From: Gammaproteobacteria bacterium
GTDB lineage: Bacteria; Pseudomonadota; Gammaproteobacteria; BMS3Bbin11
Direction: 5' to 3'
DNA: 5,352 nucleotides
NCBI GenBank assembly: GCA_030617565.1
Contig: JAUWVE010000109.1
Location: forward strand, 1 to 5,352
Part shown: piece by piece, positions 1-5,352 of the stretch
Position numbering within the stretch: position 1 is the stretch's first letter
Layout: each line of letters begins with the position of its first letter
Notes under the pieces: generated by a model
Databases searched by the model: none
Told to the model about the DNA's origin: nothing
Seen by the model: the letters and a program-made list of their open reading frames with translations, nothing else
Made by a program: the position numbers and the translations under genes

Positions 1-837
1 AGGCGTGGTTGCAAGCTGACTGACACTGCGTACTTCGGCAGCCAGCATAGCATTCTTGTTGTCACCATAACGTTTCCACAGATCGATCAGGGCATAGGGT
101 GCAGGATAATGTTCAGGGCTGGCCTTTGCCGCCACCTGCCTGCGTAAATAACCTGCTAGCAATGGGCGCAGAAAACGATTTGAAGTCAGGCGCAGATACC
201 ATTTTGCTTCATGTTTGGCTGGTGATTTGAGTACAGTCTCGCGTGCGGCTGTTAGTAGCTGACGTTCTGGGACCACCACATCTACGAGACCGATCCTTTT
301 TGCTGCTCGTGCAGACAGGGGGCGTCCACTTAACATCATATCCATCGCTGCCGGTGCGCCAAGCAGCGGTATAGAGCGAGCTACTCCACCAAAGCCGGGA
401 TGGATTCCCAGTTTTATCTCAGGCAGGCCAATACGTGTTTTGTCAGTAGCAACACGGTAGTTGCAGGCCAGTGCCAATTCGGTTCCTCCACCGAGACAGA
501 AGCCATTGATCATCGCCAGCGTCGGGCAGGGCAGGGCTTCGATCTGGTCCATGATGGATTGACCACGTTGAATCAATTCGCGTGCTTTGTCGAGAGTGTC
601 GAATTCCAGAAATTCACGAACGTCGGCACCGAAAATAAAACCGCTGGCTTTTCCTGAACGAAAGATTACTGCGTGCGGTGAATATTTTTGCAGATCATCG
701 AGGTGTTCTTTCAGTTCCAGCAGTACTGCTTTAGATAGCGAGTTGGCACTTTCGCCAACACGATCCAGTGTCAGCCAGGCGATGTTGTTTTCATCCGTAT
801 CGAGAGTCCAATGTTTATTTTTTCTGATATCAGTCAT
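1..837 (-). CDS. fadJ: FadJ-like fatty-acid oxidation complex alpha subunit (enoyl-CoA hydratase / 3-hydroxyacyl-CoA dehydrogenase), N-terminal part
   Basis: This is the 5' 279 codons of a multifunctional beta-oxidation protein; the reading frame is still open at base 1, so the gene runs out of the window. Only the crotonase-fold domain is visible. It adds water to trans-2-enoyl-CoA to give 3-hydroxyacyl-CoA. Visible marks are FIFGADVREF (residues 67-76, first oxyanion-hole segment), NGFCLGGGTELALAC (111-125) and IGLPEIKLGIHPGFGG (136-151). Glu120 and Glu140 fall where the two catalytic glutamates of E. coli FadB (119 and 139) lie. Family members are about 700 residues, so the NAD-binding dehydrogenase domains should follow beyond the window. 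The ATG at 837 overlaps the thiolase stop by 8 bases and has a GGAG 7 bases upstream, which fits translational coupling. The fadJ name rather than fadB rests on thiolase-first gene order and the FadI-like partner. A shorter single-function hydratase cannot be excluded formally, but residues 195-279 continue past a normal hydratase core. Confidence 0.9.
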   Translation of the reverse strand, partial: MTDIRKNKHWTLDTDENNIAWLTLDRVGESANSLSKAVLLELKEHLDDLQKYSPHAVIFRSGKASGFIFGADVREFLEFDTLDKARELIQRGQSIMDQIEALPCPTLAMINGFCLGGGTELALACNYRVATDKTRIGLPEIKLGIHPGFGGVARSIPLLGAPAAMDMMLSGRPLSARAAKRIGLVDVVVPERQLLTAARETVLKSPAKHEAKWYLRLTSNRFLRPLLAGYLRRQVAAKASPEHYPAPYALIDLWKRYGDNKNAMLAAEVRSVSQLATTP

Positions 838-2122
838 TGTCACGCTCCAGCAGAACTGCACCGCCCTGGCCGCCACCGATACACAATGACGCGACACCTC
901 GTGTTTTGTTGTTGCGTTTTAGTACATGCAGGAGATGTAATGTGATGCGGGCACCGCTGGCACCAACCGGGTGGCCGATACTGATACCGCCACCATCAAT
1001 GTTGAGTCTTTCGATGTCCAGTTCACCAAAGGCACTGCGTAAGTGTAATTGTTCGCGGCAGTAGTCCTGGTCTGCCCAGGCTTTACGGCAGGCAAGTACC
1101 TGTGCGGCAAAAGCTTCATTGATTTCCCAGTAGTCGATATCATCCATTTTCAGGCGGCGGCGTTTGAGCAGCGGCGTCATGGCATGTATCGGCCCGAGTC
1201 CCATGACGGAAGGGTCCAGCGCTGCCCATTGTATATCCCTGAGTCGCCCCATTACCGGCAGGTCATATTGTTTGACCGCTTTCTCGCTGGCCAGTACCAG
1301 CCATGCTGCACCATCCGTTACCTGGGCACTGTTGCCCGCCGTTATCTTGCCGAAATGACGGTCAAATACGGGTTTAAGTTTGGCCAGGTTGGCCATGCTG
1401 GAGTCACGGCGCAGGCCGTCATCCTGATCATAATGCTTGCCCTTGCGATCATACACGGCCACCAGTTCCTCGAGATGGCCGTTGTCGACTGCATCGGCAA
1501 GGCGCTGTTGGCTGAGCAGGGCATAGCTGTCGATTTCTTCTCTGGAAAGCTGGAATTGATAAGCCAGGATCTCGGCAGTCTGGCCCATGGACAGGTCGAC
1601 AACCGGGTCGTGCAAGCCGCAAAGCAGGCCGATTACTGGTTTGAAGTATGCTGGACGGAGCCTGGCAATGGCTGCCAGTTTGTCAGTGAACGAGCGCGCA
1701 CGACTAAAGTCAGAAAGCCAGCCCACCATGTCGTCGTTAAGCAGCACCGGGGCACGGCTCATGGTATCGACACCGCCAGCCAGTACCAGTTCGGCATCGC
1801 CGCTGGCTATGTTGCGGGCAGCTGAGTCGAGTGCCTGCAGACCGGAAGCGCAGTTACGCTGCACCGTCCAGGCAGGTGTTGTTTCACCACAGCCGAGTCG
1901 TAATGCAGCAATGCGCGCAATGTTGACCTCATCGGGACCTGGCATGACGCAGCCAAGAATAACTTCATTGAAGCTGTCGTTAGCAAATGGCATTCGATTC
2001 AGCAATGGTTTGCCCGCCGCGACTGCGAGGTCAGCTGCCGTAAATGGACCCGGCTTACCGCGCGCCTTCAGGAACGGGCTGCGTGTGCCATCAACGATGT
2101 ATACGGGTCTGCCTTTAATCAT
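830..2122 (-). CDS. fadI: FadI-like thiolase (3-ketoacyl-CoA thiolase / acetyl-CoA C-acyltransferase), beta subunit
   Basis: A complete 430-residue thiolase that cleaves 3-ketoacyl-CoA with CoA to give acetyl-CoA and a chain two carbons shorter. The nucleophile is Cys91 in QRNCASGLQA. GNSAQVTDGAA (263-273), NEAFAAQ (335-341), GHPVGASGAR (383-392, His384) and CIGGGQGGA (414-422, Cys414) are the other thiolase signature segments, so all expected catalytic residues are present. The length and the loop near residues 155-182 (LRPAYFKPVIG to MGQTAE) resemble E. coli FadI and mitochondrial HADHB rather than the shorter FadA/PhaA type. The start is fixed: an in-frame TGA lies three codons upstream, and VYIVDGTRSPF, the usual thiolase N terminus, begins at residue 7. 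No Shine-Dalgarno is visible within 20 bases. It lies 77 bases after fadE and overlaps the alpha-subunit gene by 8 bases, which fits an alpha/beta complex. Databases often call this type acetyl-CoA C-acetyltransferase; chain-length preference cannot be read from sequence. Confidence 0.93.
   Translation of the reverse strand: MIKGRPVYIVDGTRSPFLKARGKPGPFTAADLAVAAGKPLLNRMPFANDSFNEVILGCVMPGPDEVNIARIAALRLGCGETTPAWTVQRNCASGLQALDSAARNIASGDAELVLAGGVDTMSRAPVLLNDDMVGWLSDFSRARSFTDKLAAIARLRPAYFKPVIGLLCGLHDPVVDLSMGQTAEILAYQFQLSREEIDSYALLSQQRLADAVDNGHLEELVAVYDRKGKHYDQDDGLRRDSSMANLAKLKPVFDRHFGKITAGNSAQVTDGAAWLVLASEKAVKQYDLPVMGRLRDIQWAALDPSVMGLGPIHAMTPLLKRRRLKMDDIDYWEINEAFAAQVLACRKAWADQDYCREQLHLRSAFGELDIERLNIDGGGISIGHPVGASGARITLHLLHVLKRNNKTRGVASLCIGGGQGGAVLLERDND
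845..848 (-). promoter_or_regulatory. Ribosome binding site of the fadJ-like gene
   Basis: GGAG on the minus strand lies 7 bases before the ATG at 837, inside the last codons of the thiolase gene. It supports this start and indicates that the alpha subunit is translated from the thiolase message. The ATG and the thiolase TGA share the sequence ATGACTGA (837-830). Confidence 0.65.
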
Positions 2123-2129
2123 AATAGTT

Positions 2130-2199
2130 CAGTTTCAAGTGTTAAGTTCCAAGTTCCAAGTTCCAAGTTTTAAGTTCCAAGTTCCAAGTTTTAAGATAT
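2130..2199. repeat. AAGTTCC heptanucleotide tandem array filling the fadE-thiolase spacer
   Basis: About ten 7-base units lie head to tail. On the plus strand, from 2137, they read AAGTGTT, AAGTTCC (three times), AAGTTTT, AAGTTCC (twice), AAGTTTT, AAGATAT; a degenerate CAGTTTC unit at 2130-2136 precedes them. A higher-order unit of 21 bases (AAGTTCC, AAGTTCC, AAGTTTT) is perfectly duplicated at 2151-2171 and 2172-2192. The array begins immediately after the fadE stop codon and ends 7 bases before the thiolase start, so the 77-base spacer equals eleven heptamers. On the transcribed strand the unit is GGAACTT. No hairpin or terminator is visible. The function is unknown. Exact short tandem copies suggest slippage-type expansion, so copy number may vary between strains. 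Confidence 0.93.
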
Positions 2200-4659
2200 T
2201 TAGTCCCTGTCCTTAATCTTAGTCCTTCCTCTGGCATTCTCAACCGCTCCTTTCGCCGGCTTGAATGAATCCACCTGTATACATTCGCGCCTTGCCGCCC
2301 AGGCATTGAGTAGTTGATCGCCTTCCTCAGTTGTAATGATCTCCTGTTCGATACCTGCATTTATTTTTTCAGTGTCCGTGGCGATGTCGCTAAGCTGACC
2401 AAGCAGGGCCTTTTGTAATCGCTTGTCTATGTCAGCCGTATTGACTAACTGGCGCAGTGTGTCTTCAAGCATGGCAGTCGGTTCCTGTGGGTCCTCGCTG
2501 ATGAAAATACCGGCAATCAGCCGGTCGCGGGCCTCAGAGGGCTGTTGCAGTAGATGTGCAACACGGTGGTTAAGCCTGTCATTCGGCAGATGGAAGCGCC
2601 TGCCCAGTGGAAAGGTGACAAGTCTTAGCGCCCAGCCAACCGCCTTGACCGGAAGGTTACGATACAGTTCCAGCAGTGCTTCCTGCACCTGGTACAGGCA
2701 ATACTGGCTGGCCCAGTCTAGTAGCACCCTGTCTGCTTTTTTCTCACCACTGTCCAGAAAATATTTTAATACGGCAGAGCCAAGATAGAGATAACTCAGG
2801 GCATCTGCCAGTCGACCGGATAAGGCCTCACGTCGTTTCAGGCTACCACCTAGCAGCATCACCGAGGTATCAGCCGCGACAGCAAAACAGGCACTCATCC
2901 TGGAGATCTGTTGATAATAGCGGTGGGCGTAACTGTCAGGTGCAGAGATGATGCGTGCATCGGTTATAGCGAGTACCAGACTACGGGCTATATTGCTGAT
3001 AGACCAGCCAATGTGACCAAACAATGCCTCATCAAAATCTTTATTACTTTGCGGGTTATCTTTATCCAGCGCCGCGCGCATTTCTTTTAACAGATATGGG
3101 TGACAGCGCACAGCACCCTGACCGAATACAATCATCGTGCGGGTAAGAATGTTTGCTCCTTCAACCGTGATGCCCACCGGTATCGCCTGATAGGCGTTCC
3201 CAACAAGGTTGCGTGGACCCAGGCAAATACCGCTGCCGCCCTGTACATCCATAGCATCATTGATAGTCTTACGCATCATCTCCGTAAGGTTGTATTTCGC
3301 AATGGCCGACAACACCGAGGGCTTCTCACCCATATCAACTGCGGTACAGGTAAGACAGCGCGTTGCTTCCATGATATAGGTATAGCCGGCTATTCTGGAA
3401 AGCGCCTCTTCGACCCCTTCAAAGTGACCTATGGGTACCCGGAACTGATGACGGATACGTGAATAGGCGCCGGTAGCCGCTGATACCAGTTTGCCGGCAC
3501 CGGTACTGAGGGCAGGCAGGGAGATTGATCGACCGACAGCCAGGGATTCCATCAGCATACGCCAGCCCTGCCCGATGCCAGCCGGACCGCCGATAATCCA
3601 GTCTATGGGAATGAAGACATTCTTGCCTGTGTTGGGGCCATTCTGAAATGGGGTATTTAATGGGTTATGCCGGTCACCAATCTTAATGCCTTTACTGTCG
3701 GTCGGTATCAGTGCAAGGGTAATGCCCAGAGATTTTTTATCACCAAGCAGATGGTCCGGGTCATAAAGCTTGAACGCGAGGCCTAGCACGGTCGCCACGG
3801 GGCCCAGCGTGATATAGCGTTTATTCCAGTTTAAGCGTACGCCCAGTACATCTTTTTTACCGCCATGTTCTCCACGACAGACCACGCCGTTGTCAGTCAT
3901 GGCGCTGGCATCAGAGCCAGCTTCCGGTCCAGTCAATGCGAAGCAGGGTATCTCATCACCTACCGCCAGACGGGGCAGATAATAGTTTTTCTGTTCGTCA
4001 GTACCGTAGTGCAGTAAAAGTTCAGCCGGTCCCAGTGAATTTGGAACCATGGTTGTCACTGCGGCAGTAATACTGCGACTGGCAATCTTGCTGATGACGC
4101 AGGAATGGCCGTAGGCTGAAAACTCAAGACCACCGTATTGTTTGGGAATAATCATGCCGAAAAAACGCTGTTTGCGCAGATAGGCCCAGACCTCAGCCGG
4201 CAGGTCTTTTTTCTTTTCAGTAATTTCCCAGTCACTGATCAGCGCACACAGCTCTTCCACAGGGCCATCAATAAAGGCCTGCTCGTCAGCATTGAGATGA
4301 GCGGGCGGCGTCGCTTGCAAACGTTTCCAGTCAGGCTTGCCTGAAAATAATTCGCTGTCCCACCAGACTGTCCCAGCTTCCAGAGCAATCCGTTCAGTCA
4401 CGGACATTTCCGGTAATTGTTTTCGAAACAGAACGAGTAATTTGTCGCTGATTAACGAGCGACGCAGGTCATGTAAGAATAAAGGTGCCGCTATGATACC
4501 GAGAAGTAAAAGATTTAGCAGGGCAACAGGTGTGCTCAGTGAATCACTGATAACCGAGATGATGATCCAGATTGCGATAGCAGGCACCCATATTTTTGGT
4601 GGGCAACGCTGATAAGCAAGCAAGAGAAATATGGTTATTGTCAGAAACCACCACAACAT
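2200..4659 (-). CDS. fadE: Acyl-CoA dehydrogenase FadE, membrane-associated
   Basis: A complete 819-residue protein that oxidises saturated acyl-CoA to trans-2-enoyl-CoA using FAD, the first step of beta-oxidation. Recalled E. coli FadE (814 residues) matches it along its whole length. Hydrophobic stretches at about residues 1-16, 23-37 and 45-62 predict membrane anchoring, with the catalytic part in the cytoplasm. Acyl-CoA dehydrogenase segments follow: GTVWWDSELFSGKPDWKRL (96-114), DGPVEELC (131-138), YGGLEFSAYGHS (175-186), VPNSLGPAELLLHYGT (205-220), CFALTGPEAGSDA (239-251) and NKRYITLGPVAT (279-290). In ITVEGANILTR (497-507), Glu500 aligns with the catalytic base of VLCAD-type enzymes; VFGQGAVRCHPY (511-522) follows. 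The remaining roughly 290 residues are the FadE-type C-terminal domain (LLGGSLKRRE, 602-611; FPLGRRFHLPNDRLNHRVA, 683-701). The ATG at 4659 has a perfect AGGAGG 5 bases upstream. It is probably co-transcribed with the thiolase and fadJ-like genes. Confidence 0.97.
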   Translation of the reverse strand: MLWWFLTITIFLLLAYQRCPPKIWVPAIAIWIIISVISDSLSTPVALLNLLLLGIIAAPLFLHDLRRSLISDKLLVLFRKQLPEMSVTERIALEAGTVWWDSELFSGKPDWKRLQATPPAHLNADEQAFIDGPVEELCALISDWEITEKKKDLPAEVWAYLRKQRFFGMIIPKQYGGLEFSAYGHSCVISKIASRSITAAVTTMVPNSLGPAELLLHYGTDEQKNYYLPRLAVGDEIPCFALTGPEAGSDASAMTDNGVVCRGEHGGKKDVLGVRLNWNKRYITLGPVATVLGLAFKLYDPDHLLGDKKSLGITLALIPTDSKGIKIGDRHNPLNTPFQNGPNTGKNVFIPIDWIIGGPAGIGQGWRMLMESLAVGRSISLPALSTGAGKLVSAATGAYSRIRHQFRVPIGHFEGVEEALSRIAGYTYIMEATRCLTCTAVDMGEKPSVLSAIAKYNLTEMMRKTINDAMDVQGGSGICLGPRNLVGNAYQAIPVGITVEGANILTRTMIVFGQGAVRCHPYLLKEMRAALDKDNPQSNKDFDEALFGHIGWSISNIARSLVLAITDARIISAPDSYAHRYYQQISRMSACFAVAADTSVMLLGGSLKRREALSGRLADALSYLYLGSAVLKYFLDSGEKKADRVLLDWASQYCLYQVQEALLELYRNLPVKAVGWALRLVTFPLGRRFHLPNDRLNHRVAHLLQQPSEARDRLIAGIFISEDPQEPTAMLEDTLRQLVNTADIDKRLQKALLGQLSDIATDTEKINAGIEQEIITTEEGDQLLNAWAARRECIQVDSFKPAKGAVENARGRTKIKDRD

Positions 4660-4664
4660 ATAGG

Positions 4665-4670
4665 CCTCCT
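4665..4670 (-). promoter_or_regulatory. Consensus ribosome binding site of fadE
   Basis: AGGAGG on the minus strand lies 5 bases before the ATG at 4659. It is a full match to the anti-Shine-Dalgarno core and decides the fadE start. It contrasts with the thiolase, which has no recognisable site. Confidence 0.85.
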
Positions 4671-4686
4671 TTTATTTGTTCTTCAT

Positions 4687-4715
4687 TCTATACCCTTCGA
4701 CAGTAAAATATACAA
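4687..4715 (-). promoter_or_regulatory. Possible sigma-70-type promoter of fadE
   Basis: On the minus strand TTGTAT (4715-4710) and TATAGA (4692-4687) are separated by 17 bases and lie 28 bases before the fadE start. They match the -35 consensus at 3 of 6 and the -10 consensus at 4 of 6, so this is weak. TATATT at 4712-4707 is a rival -10 element. A promoter is expected here because the hairpin array upstream separates fadE from the preceding gene. Confidence 0.3.
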
Positions 4716-4721
4716 CTGGTT

Positions 4722-4762
4722 CGGGAAAGGCAGGGGAAAGGGGAAAGGTAAAAGGGGAAAGG
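4722..4762. repeat. GGGGAAA heptamer array, fadE-proximal arm of an inverted repeat
   Basis: Plus-strand units read CGGGAAA (4722-4728), a broken GGCA, GGGGAAA (4733-4739), GGGGAAA (4740-4746), GGTAAAA (4747-4753), GGGGAAA (4754-4760) and GG. Bases 4740-4760 are the exact reverse complement of 4843-4863, 21 bases including the variant unit GGTAAAA. Sharing the variant as well as the consensus unit indicates that the two arms come from one inverted duplication, not from independent drift. Confidence 0.85.
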
Positions 4763-4825
4763 ATCTTCAAAATCAAAACCATCACAGTATTATTGCCCTG
4801 CCCAGGTTTTGATTTTCCTTTCCCC
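4754..4825 (-). terminator. Large hairpin between the hydrolase gene and fadE, possible terminator
   Basis: Bases 4769-4780 (AAAATCAAAACC) pair perfectly with 4805-4816 (GGTTTTGATTTT) around a 24-base loop (4781-4804). After a 6-base bulge (4763-4768), GGGGAAAGG (4754-4762) pairs with CCTTTCCCC (4817-4825). The stem can continue in several registers through the flanking heptamers. Read from the minus strand it lies 27 bases after the hydrolase stop and is followed by a pyrimidine-rich run with TTTT (4753-4750). That run is not a clean U tract, so intrinsic termination is uncertain; an mRNA-stabilising 3' structure is equally possible. Confidence 0.45.
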
Positions 4826-4870
4826 CTTTCCCCCTTTCCCCCTTTCCCCTTTTACCTTTCCCCTTCGCCC
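4817..4870. repeat. TTTCCCC(C) array, hydrolase-proximal arm of the inverted repeat
   Basis: After CC at 4817-4818, the plus-strand units are TTTCCCCC three times (4819-4842, 8-base form), TTTCCCC (4843-4849), TTTTACC (4850-4856), TTTCCCC (4857-4863) and TTCGCCC (4864-4870). The coexistence of 7- and 8-base units differing by one C is a typical slippage signature. The array overlaps the last codons and stop of the hydrolase gene. On the minus strand it is a pure purine run apart from the T of GGTAAAA and the C in the last unit. Confidence 0.9.
4822..4849 (-). other. G-quadruplex motif (G5-A3-G5-A3-G5-A3-G4)
   Basis: The minus strand reads four runs of four or five guanines separated by three-base AAA loops, satisfying the standard quadruplex pattern with room for four tetrads. 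It starts 3 bases after the hydrolase stop codon, so the same motif would be in that gene's 3' transcript. The plus strand carries the complementary C-rich i-motif pattern. A looser quadruplex pattern is present on the plus strand in the other arm (4723-4757). Confidence 0.6.
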
Positions 4871-5352
4871 TTCTCTTTCCACGGCATTTTGCTGTAGCTT
4901 GCTTCATCATCAAAGCTTTGCAGTGGGAACTTCAGGATGTCGAACCAGGGTGATATGTCGAAATCCAGTGGTGAAAACAGACGTGAGTTTCGGTGTGTCA
5001 GTTCTTTATAGCCGAAGTCATTTTCCTGCAGTACAGGCAAAATTGGATAACTGACATTCTGAAAGGCCTGAGCAATCAGGGTGGAGCAAACGGTTCGCGT
5101 TTCCGGGCCAGCGTTATGGTGGAACAGGGTAGAGCGCCAGCGTCTGGGCAGGATACCGTAAGGAAACATAAACCTCGCCAGATCAAGCACCTGCCGCAGA
5201 TCATAATCTGTACCCAGTTTTTCTATCACAAACGAGATGACGTGAGCACGGTCTTCAAGTGAGAGCGCACTGGGGCGACAAAGACGAAGGCGAAATGAGC
5301 GATATTCTTCCAACGGAGTGAGGATGGTTCCTTTGCCAAGTATGGCTTCTGC
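4852..5352 (-). CDS. YiiX/YaeF-like permuted papain-fold cysteine hydrolase (lipo-like protein family), C-terminal part
   Basis: The 3' 166 codons of a gene whose 5' end lies outside the window; the frame is open to base 5352, so a TTG at 5313 is internal rather than the start. The sequence YRSFRLRLCRPSALSLEDRAHV, then GTDYDLRQVLDLARFMFPYG and RTVCSTLIAQAFQNVSYPILP, resembles proteins annotated as YiiX/YebB-like NlpC/P60 family hydrolases or lipo-like proteins. In this circularly permuted papain fold the catalytic Cys is C-terminal; Cys89 of the visible part (CSTLIAQAF) fits that role. The histidine partner would be in the missing N-terminal part. Members are thought to cut amide or ester bonds in peptidoglycan or lipids, but the substrate is not known here. 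The last residues, KEKGEGER, are encoded by a purine heptamer array, and the stop TAA lies in its GGTAAAA unit. It is probably a separate transcription unit from fadE. Confidence 0.75.
   Translation of the reverse strand, partial: AEAILGKGTILTPLEEYRSFRLRLCRPSALSLEDRAHVISFVIEKLGTDYDLRQVLDLARFMFPYGILPRRWRSTLFHHNAGPETRTVCSTLIAQAFQNVSYPILPVLQENDFGYKELTHRNSRLFSPLDFDISPWFDILKFPLQSFDDEASYSKMPWKEKGEGER

Noticed and set aside
400..889. Two short overlapping plus-strand frames (400-657 and 587-889)
   Set aside because: They are antisense to the fadJ-like crotonase domain, which carries intact catalytic glutamates, and match no family I recognise.
1049..1825. 258-codon open frame on the plus strand
   Set aside because: It lies wholly antisense to the thiolase, whose catalytic motifs are intact, and its translation shows no recognisable domain.
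2130..2199. CRISPR array
   Set aside because: Units are contiguous 7-mers with no spacers, far shorter than CRISPR repeats.
1587..2216. 209-codon plus-strand frame ending in a repetitive FQVPSFK tail
   Set aside because: It is antisense to the thiolase N terminus, is rich in Ser/Arg/Pro as expected of a shadow frame, and its tail is a read-through of the AAGTTCC array.
2142..2360. 72-codon minus-strand frame with a WNLEL repeat tail
   Set aside because: It overlaps the fadE C terminus in another frame, and the repeat peptide is only the translated heptamer array.
4722..4870. Insertion sequence or MITE with target duplication
   Set aside because: No transposase frame, no flanking direct duplication, and the ends are low-complexity heptamers; kept only as an inverted repeat.
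4676..4897. Plus-strand frame with a Pro/Phe/Ser-rich tail across the inverted repeat
   Set aside because: Its composition comes entirely from the CCCCTTT units, and there is no conserved segment.
5311..5313. TTG as start codon of the hydrolase
   Set aside because: The frame stays open upstream to the window edge with family-like sequence (AEAILGKGTILTP), and the catalytic histidine half of the fold would be missing, so the gene is truncated by the window.
1..5352. tRNA, rRNA or riboswitch
   Set aside because: No cloverleaf, ribosomal or riboswitch signature was seen by eye in the spacers, and the spacers (77 and 192 bases) are mostly repeats.

Overview
The window holds the core of a bacterial fatty-acid beta-oxidation operon, read entirely from the minus strand, with the 3' part of an unrelated hydrolase gene upstream of it. 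The proteins look gammaproteobacterial. The acyl-CoA dehydrogenase follows the E. coli FadE architecture along its whole length (819 residues, membrane-anchored N terminus, extra C-terminal domain), and it sits beside a trifunctional-type thiolase/hydratase pair. Base composition looks moderate, near 50% GC by eye. Nothing here fixes the genus; an environmental gammaproteobacterium is the best guess.

Layout in the direction of transcription (high to low coordinates): (1) 5352-4852, the C-terminal 166 residues of a YiiX/YaeF-like permuted papain-fold cysteine hydrolase, cut by the window edge. (2) 4851-4660, a 192-base intergenic region dominated by two facing purine/pyrimidine heptamer arrays that can form a long hairpin and contain G-quadruplex motifs, followed by a possible promoter and a perfect Shine-Dalgarno for fadE. 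(3) 4659-2200, fadE. (4) 2199-2123, a 77-base spacer almost wholly made of a second, unrelated heptamer repeat (AAGTTCC). (5) 2122-830, a FadI-like thiolase. (6) 837-1, the N-terminal 279 residues of a FadJ-like multifunctional protein, overlapping the thiolase stop by 8 bases and continuing past the window edge.

Together the three fad genes cover the whole cycle. FadE oxidises acyl-CoA to trans-2-enoyl-CoA. The FadJ-like alpha subunit hydrates it and oxidises the product to 3-ketoacyl-CoA. The thiolase beta subunit cleaves that to acetyl-CoA and a shortened acyl-CoA. The overlap of the last two genes fits a protein complex made in fixed ratio.

No novel enzymatic or defence system is visible; the coding content is ordinary metabolism. 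The unusual material is intergenic: two different heptanucleotide tandem arrays in neighbouring spacers of one locus, one with a 21-base higher-order period and one forming a quadruplex-capable inverted repeat that runs into the end of the upstream gene.
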